Part shown: positions 1-7,592 of the stretch, piece by piece
How positions within the stretch are numbered: the first letter of the stretch is position 1
Layout of the letters: each line of letters begins with the position of its first letter
Assembly (NCBI GenBank): GCA_905198125.1
Contig: CAJKBH010000011.1
Span: 23,755-87,754 of the forward strand
Reading direction: 5' to 3'
Length of the DNA stretch: 64,000 nucleotides
Origin: an uncultured Porphyromonadaceae bacterium
GTDB lineage: Bacteria > Bacteroidota > Bacteroidia > Bacteroidales > Muribaculaceae
The notes under the pieces: model-generated
What the model saw: the letters and a program-made list of their open reading frames with translations, nothing else
Databases searched by the model: none
Told to the model about the DNA's origin: nothing
Made by a program: the position numbers and the translations under genes

Positions 1-50
1 ATATTGGAAATATGCTTATTATTGATAGGTGAGGATAAATCCTCTGTTTG

Positions 51-113
51 GTGCTTGAGGAGAAGTTTGGCTGCACCGTCCTCGCCAAGATCCGCGCCTT
101 CCTCGGCAAGTAA
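51..113 (+). pseudogene. 3' remnant of an unidentified gene
   Basis: From 51 to the TAA at 111-113 the DNA reads as 20 codons with strongly GC-biased third positions, ending in the residues AKIRAFLGK. Immediately upstream, the same frame has stops at 30-32 and 36-38 and the DNA turns AT-rich. This looks like the tail of a well-expressed gene joined to unrelated DNA, so a truncated relic is the likeliest reading. The family is not recognised. It could also be chance, or a gene frameshifted near 50. Confidence 0.3.
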
Positions 114-140
114 ACAGAACTTATTTCACTGAAATGATAC

Positions 141-171
141 AGGGTGTATCCGGCTCAGCCGGACGCACCCT
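141..171 (+). terminator. Strong stem-loop, probable terminator
   Basis: The arms 141-155 and 157-171 are complementary over about 14 pairs with one mismatch, closing on a GGC-TCA-GCC tip. Only two T residues follow, so the U tract is weak. It sits just after the gene remnant ending at 113 and before the promoter at 224. Confidence 0.6.
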
Positions 172-223
172 TATGGATTTTATGATTATGGAATAGCGGA
201 ATAGTGAGGTATTGTAGTATTAC

Positions 224-254
224 TTTGATATTTCATTGAAAATGCGTAACTTTG
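224..254 (+). promoter_or_regulatory. Bacteroidetes promoter for the HExxH protein
   Basis: TTTG at 224-227 is followed 19 nt later by TAACTTTG at 247-254, an exact TTTG/TAnnTTTG pair. The -7 element overlaps a TTG at 252 that could be mistaken for the start codon, and so supports the ATG at 273 instead. Confidence 0.75.
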
Positions 255-272
255 ACAGTAAATATACCGGTT

Positions 273-1325
273 ATGAATCATCTATTCCGAATTCTTGCGA
301 TTGTAATTTATATATTGCTGCCGTGGAACATATCTTATGGCGGGGTTTTTAATACTTCCAAATCTTTCGATTTATTATGTGTGCCGCAATATATAGACCA
401 TATTAAAGATGATGCACGGTTCGCGGAACTATGTTCGGATTCCATCTTTATCGCCAATATTACAGACGTTAATTCCAATAGCAGTGCCTCAAAACTTTGC
501 AATCTTTATTCTGAAATACACGGGGATAAAGACGATATTACAAAATGCCTGTTCACAATTCAGCATTTAGACAGCCTTGCCCGCGATGTGGAATGGGCTA
601 AAGGCATCCTTTCGGTTCAACCTCAACTGTCGTATATCTGTCATAAATTGGTTGAACATGGGTATTCGGATTATTGGGATAATACAGTTTATCCAAAATT
701 GAAATCGCATATTGACAACTATAATCTGAATAAGGATTTACTTAATAACATAAACCGAAACCTTATCGAGTTTTTCTTACCCGAATCTCTGTCTGACATC
801 CAATCCAAAATATATATTCTGGATATTGAAAATGCTTTTAATCTTTCAGATGAGTCATTTTGCTGCACTCCACTTATTCTGAATCCCGAAATAGAAAAGC
901 AGTTGAGAATAAATTTTATGAATATTTATATTCACGAAAATTTACATAATCTCCATGTTTCCCCTGAACTTATGGAGAAACTCAGCGAACTTGACTGTGA
1001 CCCTTTTTATAGAAGCAAGGAGGATATTGCACAGAAACATGGAGAGGGCAGGAACGAGGCTTTTGTCGTTGCTGCCGAACTGTTCATATCCCGTAAGTTA
1101 GGGATTCGAGACAATCAAAATGTTTATGAAGAACTTTCACAATACGTTGATGGCAGTCTGGTACTGGCTCCGATAATATATGTGAATCTGTCTGACCGTA
1201 TCCCTGACGAATCATATAATGATTTTCTTATTCGATTATTTGACACAGGCATTTTGAGAGCCGGAGCCATCAAGGACAGATACGATAAAGCTATGACAGC
1301 CATTCAATCTGAAATTGATAAATAA
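273..1325 (+). CDS. Secreted protein with HExxH motif, putative metallopeptidase
   Basis: I do not recognise a named family. The 350-residue product begins with a hydrophobic signal peptide (about residues 1-25). The rest is soluble and rather acidic. Residues 221-225 read HENLH, the HExxH zinc-binding pattern, and Glu262 in GRNEAFVVAAEL is a candidate third ligand about 37 residues later, as in gluzincin-type peptidases. The upstream TTG at 252 lies inside the promoter's -7 element, so ATG 273 is chosen. The gene is AT-richer than the housekeeping genes downstream, which suggests acquired DNA. Its stop codon is followed in the same frame by a RelE-like relic. A zinc peptidase role is inference from the motif and the export signal only. 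Confidence 0.6.
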   Translation: MNHLFRILAIVIYILLPWNISYGGVFNTSKSFDLLCVPQYIDHIKDDARFAELCSDSIFIANITDVNSNSSASKLCNLYSEIHGDKDDITKCLFTIQHLDSLARDVEWAKGILSVQPQLSYICHKLVEHGYSDYWDNTVYPKLKSHIDNYNLNKDLLNNINRNLIEFFLPESLSDIQSKIYILDIENAFNLSDESFCCTPLILNPEIEKQLRINFMNIYIHENLHNLHVSPELMEKLSELDCDPFYRSKEDIAQKHGEGRNEAFVVAAELFISRKLGIRDNQNVYEELSQYVDGSLVLAPIIYVNLSDRIPDESYNDFLIRLFDTGILRAGAIKDRYDKAMTAIQSEIDK

Positions 1326-1463
1326 GGTGGTTGTAGGATAATTACATTTGATGCGGTGGAACGTAACGGATGTCTCTATTTGATTTACGCCTATGATAAA
1401 TCTCAATATGACAATATCAATTTGTCGATTATAAAAGGAATTGTAGCCGAACTTGGAATATGA
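1326..1463 (+). pseudogene. Relic of a RelE-type toxin C-terminus
   Basis: Directly after the TAA of the HExxH gene, and in the same frame, 45 codons run to the TGA at 1461. They read GGCRIITF, then YLIYAYDKS, then NLSIIKGIVAEL. The intact toxin at 2325-2672 has GGARIITY, YLMNVYDKS and ELSIIKNMIRDL in the same order and spacing. There is no start codon or N-terminal half. This is a decayed toxin fragment about 1 kb from an intact paralogue. Confidence 0.7.
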
Positions 1464-1525
1464 TAAGTAATTTTTAGAACACGATGAATAAGTTGTTTAA
1501 TAGTAAATAGACAGAGTCGTGCTTC

Positions 1526-2227
1526 TTATTTTAGGAGGGCGGTTAGCTGGTTGCGGGTTGCGTCGGGGAGCTTGGCGGAGAGGGTGTCGACAAGGAATTC
1601 AAAGGATTCGGAGGGCGTTCGGTCTGTCTCACGGAATGAGCGTTCAAACCATATCTCGGGCGTGGAATAAACGGCGACGCCCCAGCCGTAGCGGTCTCCT
1701 CGGGCCGTCAGTTTGTATTCGAAATCGGCTATCAACAGCCAGCCTCCCATTTGCAGACGTTGCAGGGGACCTTCGATGCTGTGGCGTTTTGGTCTGACAT
1801 ATTCCATCGCCTCCACAAGGTCTTCGGGTTTTCGTTTGCGCGAAGGGGTTCCGAAAATGATACGTTTGAGTTCGGTCGACGACAATCCTTCGTTTTCGCG
1901 GATTATATCAAGTATCATACGTTCGGTTGAGTCCGGATTGACGGGATAAGCCGCTCTCCGGTAATTCAGGAAGTCAGGCAGCAGGTCCAACGACACGAAG
2001 CCGGCCTTGCGATTGAAGAATTTGCCGTAAGCAGTGGTCTGTTCCTGAATCACGGGACCTTTCCACTCCCAGCACCCGTAATCGTCGCGCGTCTCGCCGA
2101 ACAACATGCCGGGTGCCGCCATCTCCTGTACGGAGAATCCCGGTATTTTGTTGGCAAAGAAAGGGAGCATCCCGAAACGGAGCGCCGCCCTTTCCAGTTG
2201 CTCTTTGCTTGCTATCAAGTTTCCCAT
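1526..2227 (-). CDS. AlkZ-related protein
   Basis: The 233-residue product resembles small proteins of gut Bacteroidales annotated as AlkZ-related: an N-terminal part with LPFFANKIPGFSVQE, then a CWEWKGPVIQ segment, a YGKFFNRKAGFVS segment and a winged-helix-like central part (SSTELKRIIF). AlkZ proteins are DNA glycosylases built of winged helices, but the members of this short family have no established reaction that I know of. A TTG 18 nt upstream would add six residues; ATG at 2227 (MGNLIASKEQL) is preferred. A TAnnTTTG element (TAATTTTG, plus-strand 2233-2240) lies only five bases before this ATG, so the mRNA may be leaderless, though no good -33 box is visible. Confidence 0.6.
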   Translation of the reverse strand: MGNLIASKEQLERAALRFGMLPFFANKIPGFSVQEMAAPGMLFGETRDDYGCWEWKGPVIQEQTTAYGKFFNRKAGFVSLDLLPDFLNYRRAAYPVNPDSTERMILDIIRENEGLSSTELKRIIFGTPSRKRKPEDLVEAMEYVRPKRHSIEGPLQRLQMGGWLLIADFEYKLTARGDRYGWGVAVYSTPEIWFERSFRETDRTPSESFEFLVDTLSAKLPDATRNQLTALLK

Positions 2228-2324
2228 TACTACAAAATTAATCAATTATAACAATGTAAGCCTAACAAATTTGTAAACCCCTCGAATTCGGTAGGTTTAA
2301 ATTGGAATGATATAAGTGAAGATA

Positions 2325-2672
2325 TTATTGTGGAGGTTGCTTTAAGTCCCGAATCATATTCTTTATAATGGACAATTCCACGGAGGAAAAATCCGACTTG
2401 TCGTAGACATTCATCAGATATACGCGACCTTCGGATTCTGTGACGACGACTGTGTAAGTAATAATTCGGGCACCTCCGGATTTGCCTCGTCCTTTGGATG
2501 TGATAGCCATACGAATCTTGCGGATTCCCGGGCTGAGTTCGGTCCCTTGAAAAGGATTCTCCATAAGGGAAAGAACAAGTCCCTTCAGATCATTCTTGAA
2601 AGATCTGTGCCGCTTCTGAAGGGCCTTGGATTGACTCTCGAATTCGGGAGTGGTTAAAACTTCAAAGCTCAT
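2325..2672 (-). CDS. Type II toxin, RelE/ParE superfamily
   Basis: The 115-residue protein has the RelE/ParE layout: an N-terminal FEVLTTPEFESQSKALQKR helix region, a central basic strand region (GIRKIRMAITSKGRGKSGGARIIT cut across several strands) and a C-terminal VYLMNVYDKSD segment followed by a helix. RelE-type toxins are usually ribosome-dependent mRNA endonucleases; ParE-type poison gyrase, and I cannot decide between them here. It follows its antitoxin gene with an 11-bp overlap, the usual order with antitoxin first. A decayed paralogue lies at 1326-1463. Confidence 0.85.
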   Translation of the reverse strand: MSFEVLTTPEFESQSKALQKRHRSFKNDLKGLVLSLMENPFQGTELSPGIRKIRMAITSKGRGKSGGARIITYTVVVTESEGRVYLMNVYDKSDFSSVELSIIKNMIRDLKQPPQ

Positions 2673-2931
2673 CGAGGAAAGCTAATGCTGATTTGGCCCG
2701 GATTTCACCGGCTTCCATCTGTCTGACCTGTTTTAAACTGCATTTGATGCTTTGGGTCATGGCATCAACTTTTCGTTGTTGAGCCGGTGATAGAGTCACA
2801 TCTTCATTCCCGATGCTCACAAGAGCATAAAGCGAGTTTTTGCGACGAATCAATACGCGCTCACCCGCAGATGCTCTGTCAAAAGATTCCGCTAAGTTAT
2901 TTCGATATTCTCTTACTGACAATGCTTCCAT
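2662..2931 (-). CDS. Antitoxin, Phd/YefM-like
   Basis: This 89-residue protein starts MEALSVREYRNNLAESFD and continues through GERVLIRRKNSLYALVSI, the pattern of Phd/YefM antitoxins, whose N-terminal half binds DNA and whose flexible C-terminus wraps the toxin. It precedes and overlaps the RelE-type toxin. Like other antitoxins of the class it probably represses its own promoter together with the toxin; the repeated TGTGTACA sequence at the -33 region is a candidate operator. Confidence 0.85.
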   Translation of the reverse strand: MEALSVREYRNNLAESFDRASAGERVLIRRKNSLYALVSIGNEDVTLSPAQQRKVDAMTQSIKCSLKQVRQMEAGEIRAKSALAFLDEL

Positions 2932-2982
2932 ATTGATAATGACTTAAATACGTAAAACAATAATGCTATTATTAATCTGATG

Positions 2983-3014
2983 CAAATATAACAGCTTTTT
3001 ATTATTAAAACAAA
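2983..3014 (-). promoter_or_regulatory. Promoter of the toxin-antitoxin pair
   Basis: Read on the minus strand, TTTG (plus 3011-3014) is followed after exactly 20 nt by TATATTTG (plus 2983-2990), a perfect Bacteroidetes promoter about 50 nt ahead of the antitoxin ATG at 2931. Confidence 0.75.
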
Positions 3015-3016
3015 TC

Positions 3017-3036
3017 TGTGTACAAAAATGTGTACA
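3017..3036. promoter_or_regulatory. Candidate operator: two TGTGTACA repeats
   Basis: TGTGTACA occurs at 3017-3024 and again at 3029-3036, 12 bp apart, each with a self-complementary TGTACA core. The pair abuts the -33 box of the toxin-antitoxin promoter. A spacing near one helical turn suits two repressor dimers on one face of the DNA. Operator function is inferred. Confidence 0.45.
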
Positions 3037-3072
3037 CAAACATGAATTATAAGTAAAATACGACAGCCCGTT

Positions 3073-3096
3073 GGGAGGCGGGGACACCGCCATCCC
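3073..3096. repeat. Palindrome with GGACACCGCC core, copy 1
   Basis: The sequence forms a stem of GGGA/TCCC and GGCGG/CCGCC around a GGACA loop. It ends two bases before the stop codon of the membrane protein at 3099-4502, i.e. just beyond its 3' end. The ten-base core GGACACCGCC (3082-3091) recurs in palindromes at 19839-19848 and 47391-47400. Confidence 0.5.
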
Positions 3097-3098
3097 GG

Positions 3099-4502
3099 TC
3101 AGTTCGGGCGGACGGAGAAGGGGTAGCTGCGGCTACCGTCGGCGCTGGTCCAGGTGCCGCTGTAGCCGGAACGGCCTAAAATGCCGTCGAAACGCCCGGT
3201 CATTTTGTCGCCTACATATTCTTCAAGCACAAGACGGTCGCCGTCATCCACACGCTGACCGCTGAGCTGTATGGGACGCTTGTTCTTGACGTACATATAC
3301 TCGCCTGTGTAATATGCGCCTCCATCGGTGGTGAGCGTCATCTCTATGGCGTATTTGTTGTCGATGGATCCTTTATAATGATGCGTGTACATGTCGGCCT
3401 CCGGCTCGGATTCTTCTTGCTTCGTTTTGCTCAGACCGGATTCACGCAGGCTTTCCACAATGGAGGTCAGCTCCTCGCTGTCGTTGTCGGAATCCATTGC
3501 TTCCGTTACTGATTCCGTAGTTTCCGATTCATGAGCGGATTCTACGCGTTTTGAGCCGTCATGCGTAAGGGGCGATAGACAGAGCCATGCTCCGAGGATC
3601 ATCACGGCGATGGCGCCAAGTATGGAGCAGATTATGGCGAGAGTGCTGTGGTCTGACGGATATTCGTCCATTTCCGGGTCATCGGCCGGGGCGCCGTCGT
3701 TGATCTTGCACCATCCGGCTATAAGATAGCATGTCTGAAGAATCCATAATAAGATTCCGACCAATCCGAGTAGAATCATGAATGCTATCGAGCCGCCTAA
3801 TAGCGACATTATCGTACCTGCCGCATCGTCTGAAAATCCACGCATCATCCCGCCGAGACTGCTGATGGAGCCGATGGAGATAAGCGCCATGGCTAAGAAA
3901 ACGATGAGTGGGAAGAAGGCCAGGATGATTCCGAACGTGTAGGAATTGCGCAATGTCCTGGCGCCTTGTCGCGCCATGTCGGTCCAACTGTCTTCGATAT
4001 ACAACTGATTGAATGCCGAGCGGAATTTGAACAGTGAAATCAGATTCAGCACCCAGCCCGCGAATGTGAACAGCAGTCCGAACATGCCGAGAAAGCTGCC
4101 TAAGAAAGTGCAGGCCATACCTATAAGTCCGAGCCAGCAGGCTGTGTACAGGCTGCCAGTGAGCCAGCGTCCGCGTTCGGTATGCTGAGCGTTACGGAAG
4201 CGGGACAGGCCGACCACATATACTATCCAGCCGGCTACGGTCAACGCTTCGAACAGCCGGGTGAATACCGACATCCGGTCGTGGACGGCAGAGAATTTGG
4301 CAAGCCCTTCGGCGTGGGAGCCGACACCGAACGACGAGGCTGTGTCGAGGATAGTGCCTAAATAATTGTCGACGGCATTGACGATGCCGAAGAAAAACTC
4401 AAACACGGAGGCAGCGCATCCGAATACCGTCAGGACGACGACGCCCCAGAAAATCAAGGAAGATGATGACCGCCATTCCAGGCGCAGTTCTGATTGATCC
4501 AT
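3099..4502 (-). CDS. Multi-pass membrane protein of unknown function
   Basis: The 467-residue protein is not recognised as a named family. The first 325 residues hold about seven hydrophobic segments (for example SLIFWGVVVLTVFGCAASV, the AGWIVYVVGL segment, LGLIGMACTFLGSFLGMFG, IILAFFPLIVFLAMALISI and AIICSILGAIAVMILGAWL). A Ser/Glu-rich linker (about 330-370) leads to a C-terminal soluble domain with HHYKGSIDNKYAIEMTL, YTGEYMY, GRFDG and YSGTWTS, a beta-rich pattern seen in many gut Bacteroidales proteins. The gene stands alone between the toxin-antitoxin pair and the tRNA. A weak -7-like TATCTTTA lies on the minus strand at 4545-4552. Confidence 0.75.
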   Translation of the reverse strand: MDQSELRLEWRSSSSLIFWGVVVLTVFGCAASVFEFFFGIVNAVDNYLGTILDTASSFGVGSHAEGLAKFSAVHDRMSVFTRLFEALTVAGWIVYVVGLSRFRNAQHTERGRWLTGSLYTACWLGLIGMACTFLGSFLGMFGLLFTFAGWVLNLISLFKFRSAFNQLYIEDSWTDMARQGARTLRNSYTFGIILAFFPLIVFLAMALISIGSISSLGGMMRGFSDDAAGTIMSLLGGSIAFMILLGLVGILLWILQTCYLIAGWCKINDGAPADDPEMDEYPSDHSTLAIICSILGAIAVMILGAWLCLSPLTHDGSKRVESAHESETTESVTEAMDSDNDSEELTSIVESLRESGLSKTKQEESEPEADMYTHHYKGSIDNKYAIEMTLTTDGGAYYTGEYMYVKNKRPIQLSGQRVDDGDRLVLEEYVGDKMTGRFDGILGRSGYSGTWTSADGSRSYPFSVRPN

Positions 4503-4654
4503 TAATCGATAAGTTTATAGGTTAATTCTTATGAAAAGAATGCGTAAAGATACGAATAATTTCTTAAATTCCTATAATATGCGACTTTATGCGATATAAA
4601 TCTTGACGGCCGGTTATTAAATTGTGTTAAAATCGGAGAAAAATCGGGTCGGAA

Positions 4655-4686
4655 TTTGGCGGGATGGAAAAATTGTTGTAATTTTG
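4655..4686 (+). promoter_or_regulatory. Promoter of the initiator tRNA
   Basis: TTTG at 4655-4658, 20 nt, then TAATTTTG at 4679-4686: an exact match to the Bacteroidetes consensus, about 20 nt before the tRNA. Confidence 0.8.
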
Positions 4687-4706
4687 CAGTCGCAAAAAGG
4701 AAATAT

Positions 4707-4781
<75 letters not shown>

Positions 4782-4786
4782 AAGGA

Positions 4787-4821
4787 AACGAATCTTGGAG
4801 TAATTCAAGATTCGTTTTTTT
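4787..4821 (+). terminator. Rho-independent terminator of the tRNA
   Basis: Arms AACGAATCTTG and CAAGATTCGTT around an eight-base loop are followed by a run of T residues up to 4821. The end of that T run doubles as the -33 box of the next promoter. Confidence 0.88.
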
Positions 4822-4849
4822 GTTATATCATAATAAATAGGTAAATTTG
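4819..4849 (+). promoter_or_regulatory. Promoter of mntA/hepT, likely leaderless
   Basis: TTTG at 4819-4822 lies in the terminator T tract; 19 nt later comes TAAATTTG at 4842-4849. The mntA ATG is at 4855, only five bases further, so transcription probably starts at or next to the start codon. Confidence 0.7.
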
Positions 4850-4854
4850 CAAGT

Positions 4855-5154
4855 ATGAAACTGATAGAACTGCATTTGGATCAGATTGCAGCCTTGTGCC
4901 GAAAGTACAAGGTCGCAAAACTATGGGTTTTCGGATCAATTCTTACTTCACGTTTCAACGATAAGAGCGATGTGGATTTTTCTGTGGTTTTCCATTACGA
5001 TCAAATCCCGGACCTTTTTCTGACCTTTTTTGATTTTATTGATGAATTGCGTCATCTGCTCGGCCGAGAAGTGGATCTGGTAGATGAAACGGCTATAAAG
5101 AATGACATTTTCAGGAAAGAACTGGATAATACTAAACAATTGATATATGGATGA
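4855..5154 (+). CDS. mntA: MntA-type minimal nucleotidyltransferase (antitoxin)
   Basis: This 99-residue protein has the minimal nucleotidyltransferase pattern: VFGSILTSRFNDKSDVDFSV holds the GS motif and the metal-binding SDVD aspartates, and the later EVDLVDE supplies a third acidic residue. In characterised HepT/MntA pairs, MntA silences the HEPN ribonuclease by adding AMP residues to a tyrosine near its active site. The gene overlaps the downstream HEPN gene by eight bases, so the two are translated together. The glycine usually found four or five residues after GS is absent, which is seen in divergent members. Confidence 0.85.
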   Translation: MKLIELHLDQIAALCRKYKVAKLWVFGSILTSRFNDKSDVDFSVVFHYDQIPDLFLTFFDFIDELRHLLGREVDLVDETAIKNDIFRKELDNTKQLIYG

Positions 5155-5491
5155 ACAAATTCACAAATTGCTTAAGGATATATTAAACGGTATATCTAAT
5201 ATAGAATTATTCTGTTCTTCCAGGCCAAAAGAGTATCAGGCCTTTTGTGAGGATAAGTGTTTTAGAAGTGCCGTTCAATGGGAAATCGCCATAATAGGTG
5301 AGGCCATGAACAGGATATTAAAAATTAATCCGAAGATTCCAATTACGTCGGCACGTAGAATAGTTGATACCCGTAATTATCTGATTCATGGCTATGATAG
5401 CCTGAGAGATGACATAATTTGGGCTATTGTAATTCGACATCTTCCATTGTTGAAACAGGAAGTATTGCAACTGTGTGAATCGTCTGAATGA
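5147..5491 (+). CDS. hepT: HepT-like HEPN ribonuclease toxin
   Basis: The 114-residue all-helical protein carries RNYLIHGY near residue 85, the R-N-x3-H motif of HEPN ribonucleases, followed by Tyr, which is the residue modified by MntA in studied pairs. HepT toxins cleave RNA when not modified. It starts inside the end of mntA (8-bp overlap). Gene order is mntA first. Partner and mechanism follow family knowledge; both key motifs are visible here. Confidence 0.87.
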   Translation: MDEQIHKLLKDILNGISNIELFCSSRPKEYQAFCEDKCFRSAVQWEIAIIGEAMNRILKINPKIPITSARRIVDTRNYLIHGYDSLRDDIIWAIVIRHLPLLKQEVLQLCESSE

Positions 5492-5518
5492 CATCTATCC
5501 ATATTAATATCAGGGAGA

Positions 5519-6181
5519 ATGGAGGTAGTATACGAGGACAATCATCTGATCATAGTCGATAAGGCGGTGGGGGAGATAGTGCAGGGGGACAAGACCGGCG
5601 ACAAACCGCTGTCGGAAATCGTAAAGGAATATATCAAGGAGAAATACGCCAAGCCGGGGAATGTGTTCTGCGGCGTGGTGCATCGTCTGGACCGTCCGGT
5701 GTCGGGCCTCGTGGTCCTGGCCCGCACGTCCAAGGCTCTGGAGCGGATGAACCGGATGTTCCGCGACGGCGAGGTGCACAAAACGTACTGGGCGCTCGTG
5801 CAGGGACAACCCGAACAGCCCGAGGCATTGTTGGAGGACTGGCTCGTTTCGGACGGCCGCATCAACAAGACGTTCGTGGTCAAGGAAGGGGCCCGTGATG
5901 CAAAACTGTCACGCCTTGAATACCGCACCATAGGCAGGGGCGACCGCTACACCCTGCTGGAAGTGAAACTGCTCACCGGACGCAAGCACCAGATTCGCGC
6001 GCAGCTCGCAAACATAGGCTGTCCCATCAAGGGAGACCTGAAATATGGCGCCAGGCGTTCCAACCCCGACGGCGGCATATCCCTGCAGTCGCATTCCATC
6101 GAATTCATACATCCGGTAAGCAAGGAAAAGATACAATTGGAGCTTGCTCCCACGCCCGAAATGCAGAAAATCATAGGCTGA
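5519..6181 (+). CDS. RluA-family pseudouridine synthase
   Basis: The 220-residue enzyme has the RluA core: VVYEDNHLIIVDKA at the start, the catalytic HRLDRPVSGLVVLAR with its aspartate at about residue 60, KTYWALV, and the RKHQIRAQLANIGCPI motif. It isomerises uridine to pseudouridine in RNA. There is no N-terminal S4 RNA-binding domain, so it belongs to the short single-domain group and its exact target (rRNA or tRNA) cannot be told from sequence. GC content jumps here relative to the genes upstream. Confidence 0.9.
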   Translation: MEVVYEDNHLIIVDKAVGEIVQGDKTGDKPLSEIVKEYIKEKYAKPGNVFCGVVHRLDRPVSGLVVLARTSKALERMNRMFRDGEVHKTYWALVQGQPEQPEALLEDWLVSDGRINKTFVVKEGARDAKLSRLEYRTIGRGDRYTLLEVKLLTGRKHQIRAQLANIGCPIKGDLKYGARRSNPDGGISLQSHSIEFIHPVSKEKIQLELAPTPEMQKIIG

Positions 6182-6206
6182 GAAGCCAATTTTATAAATT
6201 TTTTTG

Positions 6207-6214
6207 TAAATTTG
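6207..6214 (+). promoter_or_regulatory. -7 element upstream of the TetR-fabG-ispD-recG run
   Basis: TAAATTTG at 6207-6214 lies 27 nt before the TetR-family ATG at 6242. No clear TTTG is found 19-20 nt further upstream, so the -33 box is weak. Closely spaced genes follow to 11825. Confidence 0.5.
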
Positions 6215-6241
6215 CACATAATATATCCGTATGTGTAAAAA

Positions 6242-6823
6242 ATGGTAAAGAAAACACGCGATAAATTCATAGAGGTGGCCCGCAGTCTGTTCGCACGTCA
6301 AGGCGTGGAGAACACCACTATGAACGACATAGCGACGGCGTCGGACAAGGGGCGCCGTACCATCTACACATACTTCAAATCGAAGCGCGAGATATTCAAC
6401 GCCGTCATAGACAGCGAGACTGAGGACCTGATACGCTCCATGCGTCTGATAGTGACGCTCCCCAACACGCCGGAGAAAAAGCTGCGGGAGTTCGTGGCCG
6501 TGCGGCTGGAGAAAATGAGCGAGATAGTGCTCAGAAACGGGTCGCTGCGGGCAGGATTCTTCCGCGACGTGCGCAAGGTGGACCGCGCGCGCTCCATCAT
6601 TTCAAAGAAAGAGATAACGCTGCTGATGAGCATCCTGGAGGAGGGTGTTCACGACGGCGTGTTCAGGATAAACGACATCAAGGAAACGGCGATCATCGTC
6701 ACGAACTGCATCCACGGCATGGATGTGCCTTATATCCGCAACACCCTGTCGGAATACGGCATAGGCAAGGAGAAGATTGTGGAGATGGTGACCGGCCTGA
6801 TACTTAACGGAATAAAACGATAA
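6242..6823 (+). CDS. TetR/AcrR-family transcriptional regulator
   Basis: The 193-residue protein has the typical N-terminal helix-turn-helix: FIEVARSLFARQGVENTTM, DIATASDKGRRTIYTYF, KSKREIFNAVI. The remaining helices form the ligand-binding part, with no recognisable specificity. It is 13 nt ahead of fabG, and gene order suggests that it regulates fatty-acid synthesis or its own operon; this is inference. Family identity is secure. Confidence 0.9.
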   Translation: MVKKTRDKFIEVARSLFARQGVENTTMNDIATASDKGRRTIYTYFKSKREIFNAVIDSETEDLIRSMRLIVTLPNTPEKKLREFVAVRLEKMSEIVLRNGSLRAGFFRDVRKVDRARSIISKKEITLLMSILEEGVHDGVFRINDIKETAIIVTNCIHGMDVPYIRNTLSEYGIGKEKIVEMVTGLILNGIKR

Positions 6824-6836
6824 ATAAAGATAACTG

Positions 6837-7583
6837 ATGAAATTACTTGAAGGAAAGACAGCAGTAATCACCGGCGCCGCCCGCGGCATCGGCAAGGAAA
6901 TCGCACTGAAATATGCATCCGAGGGATGTAACATCGCCTTCACCGACCTGGTGATAGACGAGAACGGCAAGAAGACCGAGGAGGAGATAGCAGCCTACGG
7001 CGTTAAGTGCAAGGGCTATGCCTCGAACGCCGCCGACTTCGCCGTCACCGAGGCAGTCGTGAACGAGATCAAGAACGATTTCGGCCGTATCGACATCCTG
7101 GTGAACAACGCCGGCATCACCAAGGACGGACTGATGCTGCGCATGACCGAGCAGCAGTGGGACGCCGTGATTGCAGTGAACCTGAAATCCGCATTCAACT
7201 ACATACACGCAGTTCTGCCCATCATGATGCGTCAGCGCAACGGCTCTATCATCAACATGGCATCCGTTGTCGGCGTTCACGGTAACGCAGGACAGAGCAA
7301 CTACGCCGCATCGAAGGCCGGTCTGATTGCCCTGGCCAAGAGCATCGCGCAGGAGGTGGGCAGCCGCGGCATCCGCGCCAATGCAATCGCCCCCGGTTTC
7401 ATCGAGACTGCAATGACCGCAGCTCTGCCCGACGAGGTACGCGAGGAATGGTGCAAGAAGATTCCGTTGCGTCGTGGCGGCAAGGTGGAGGATATCGCCA
7501 ACGTGGCAACGTTCCTGGCTTCCGATATGTCGGGATATGTCACCGGTCAGGTTATCCAGGTGGACGGCGGCATGAACATGTAA
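6837..7583 (+). CDS. fabG: 3-oxoacyl-ACP reductase FabG
   Basis: The 248-residue short-chain dehydrogenase reduces 3-oxoacyl-ACP with NADPH in fatty-acid elongation. It shows TGAARGIGKEIAL (nucleotide binding), NNAGITKDGLMLRM, the Ser in NMASVVGVHGN, the YAASK catalytic Tyr/Lys and the C-terminal GYVTGQVIQVDGGMNM, which are close to canonical FabG, including length. It lies between a TetR regulator and ispD. Other SDR enzymes share parts of this pattern, but the full set fits FabG best. Confidence 0.93.
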   Translation: MKLLEGKTAVITGAARGIGKEIALKYASEGCNIAFTDLVIDENGKKTEEEIAAYGVKCKGYASNAADFAVTEAVVNEIKNDFGRIDILVNNAGITKDGLMLRMTEQQWDAVIAVNLKSAFNYIHAVLPIMMRQRNGSIINMASVVGVHGNAGQSNYAASKAGLIALAKSIAQEVGSRGIRANAIAPGFIETAMTAALPDEVREEWCKKIPLRRGGKVEDIANVATFLASDMSGYVTGQVIQVDGGMNM

Positions 7584-7592
7584 TCATGCATT

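Noticed and set aside
252..275. TTG at 252 as start of the HExxH protein
   Set aside because: This TTG is inside the TAACTTTG promoter element. ATG 273 opens directly into the signal peptide.
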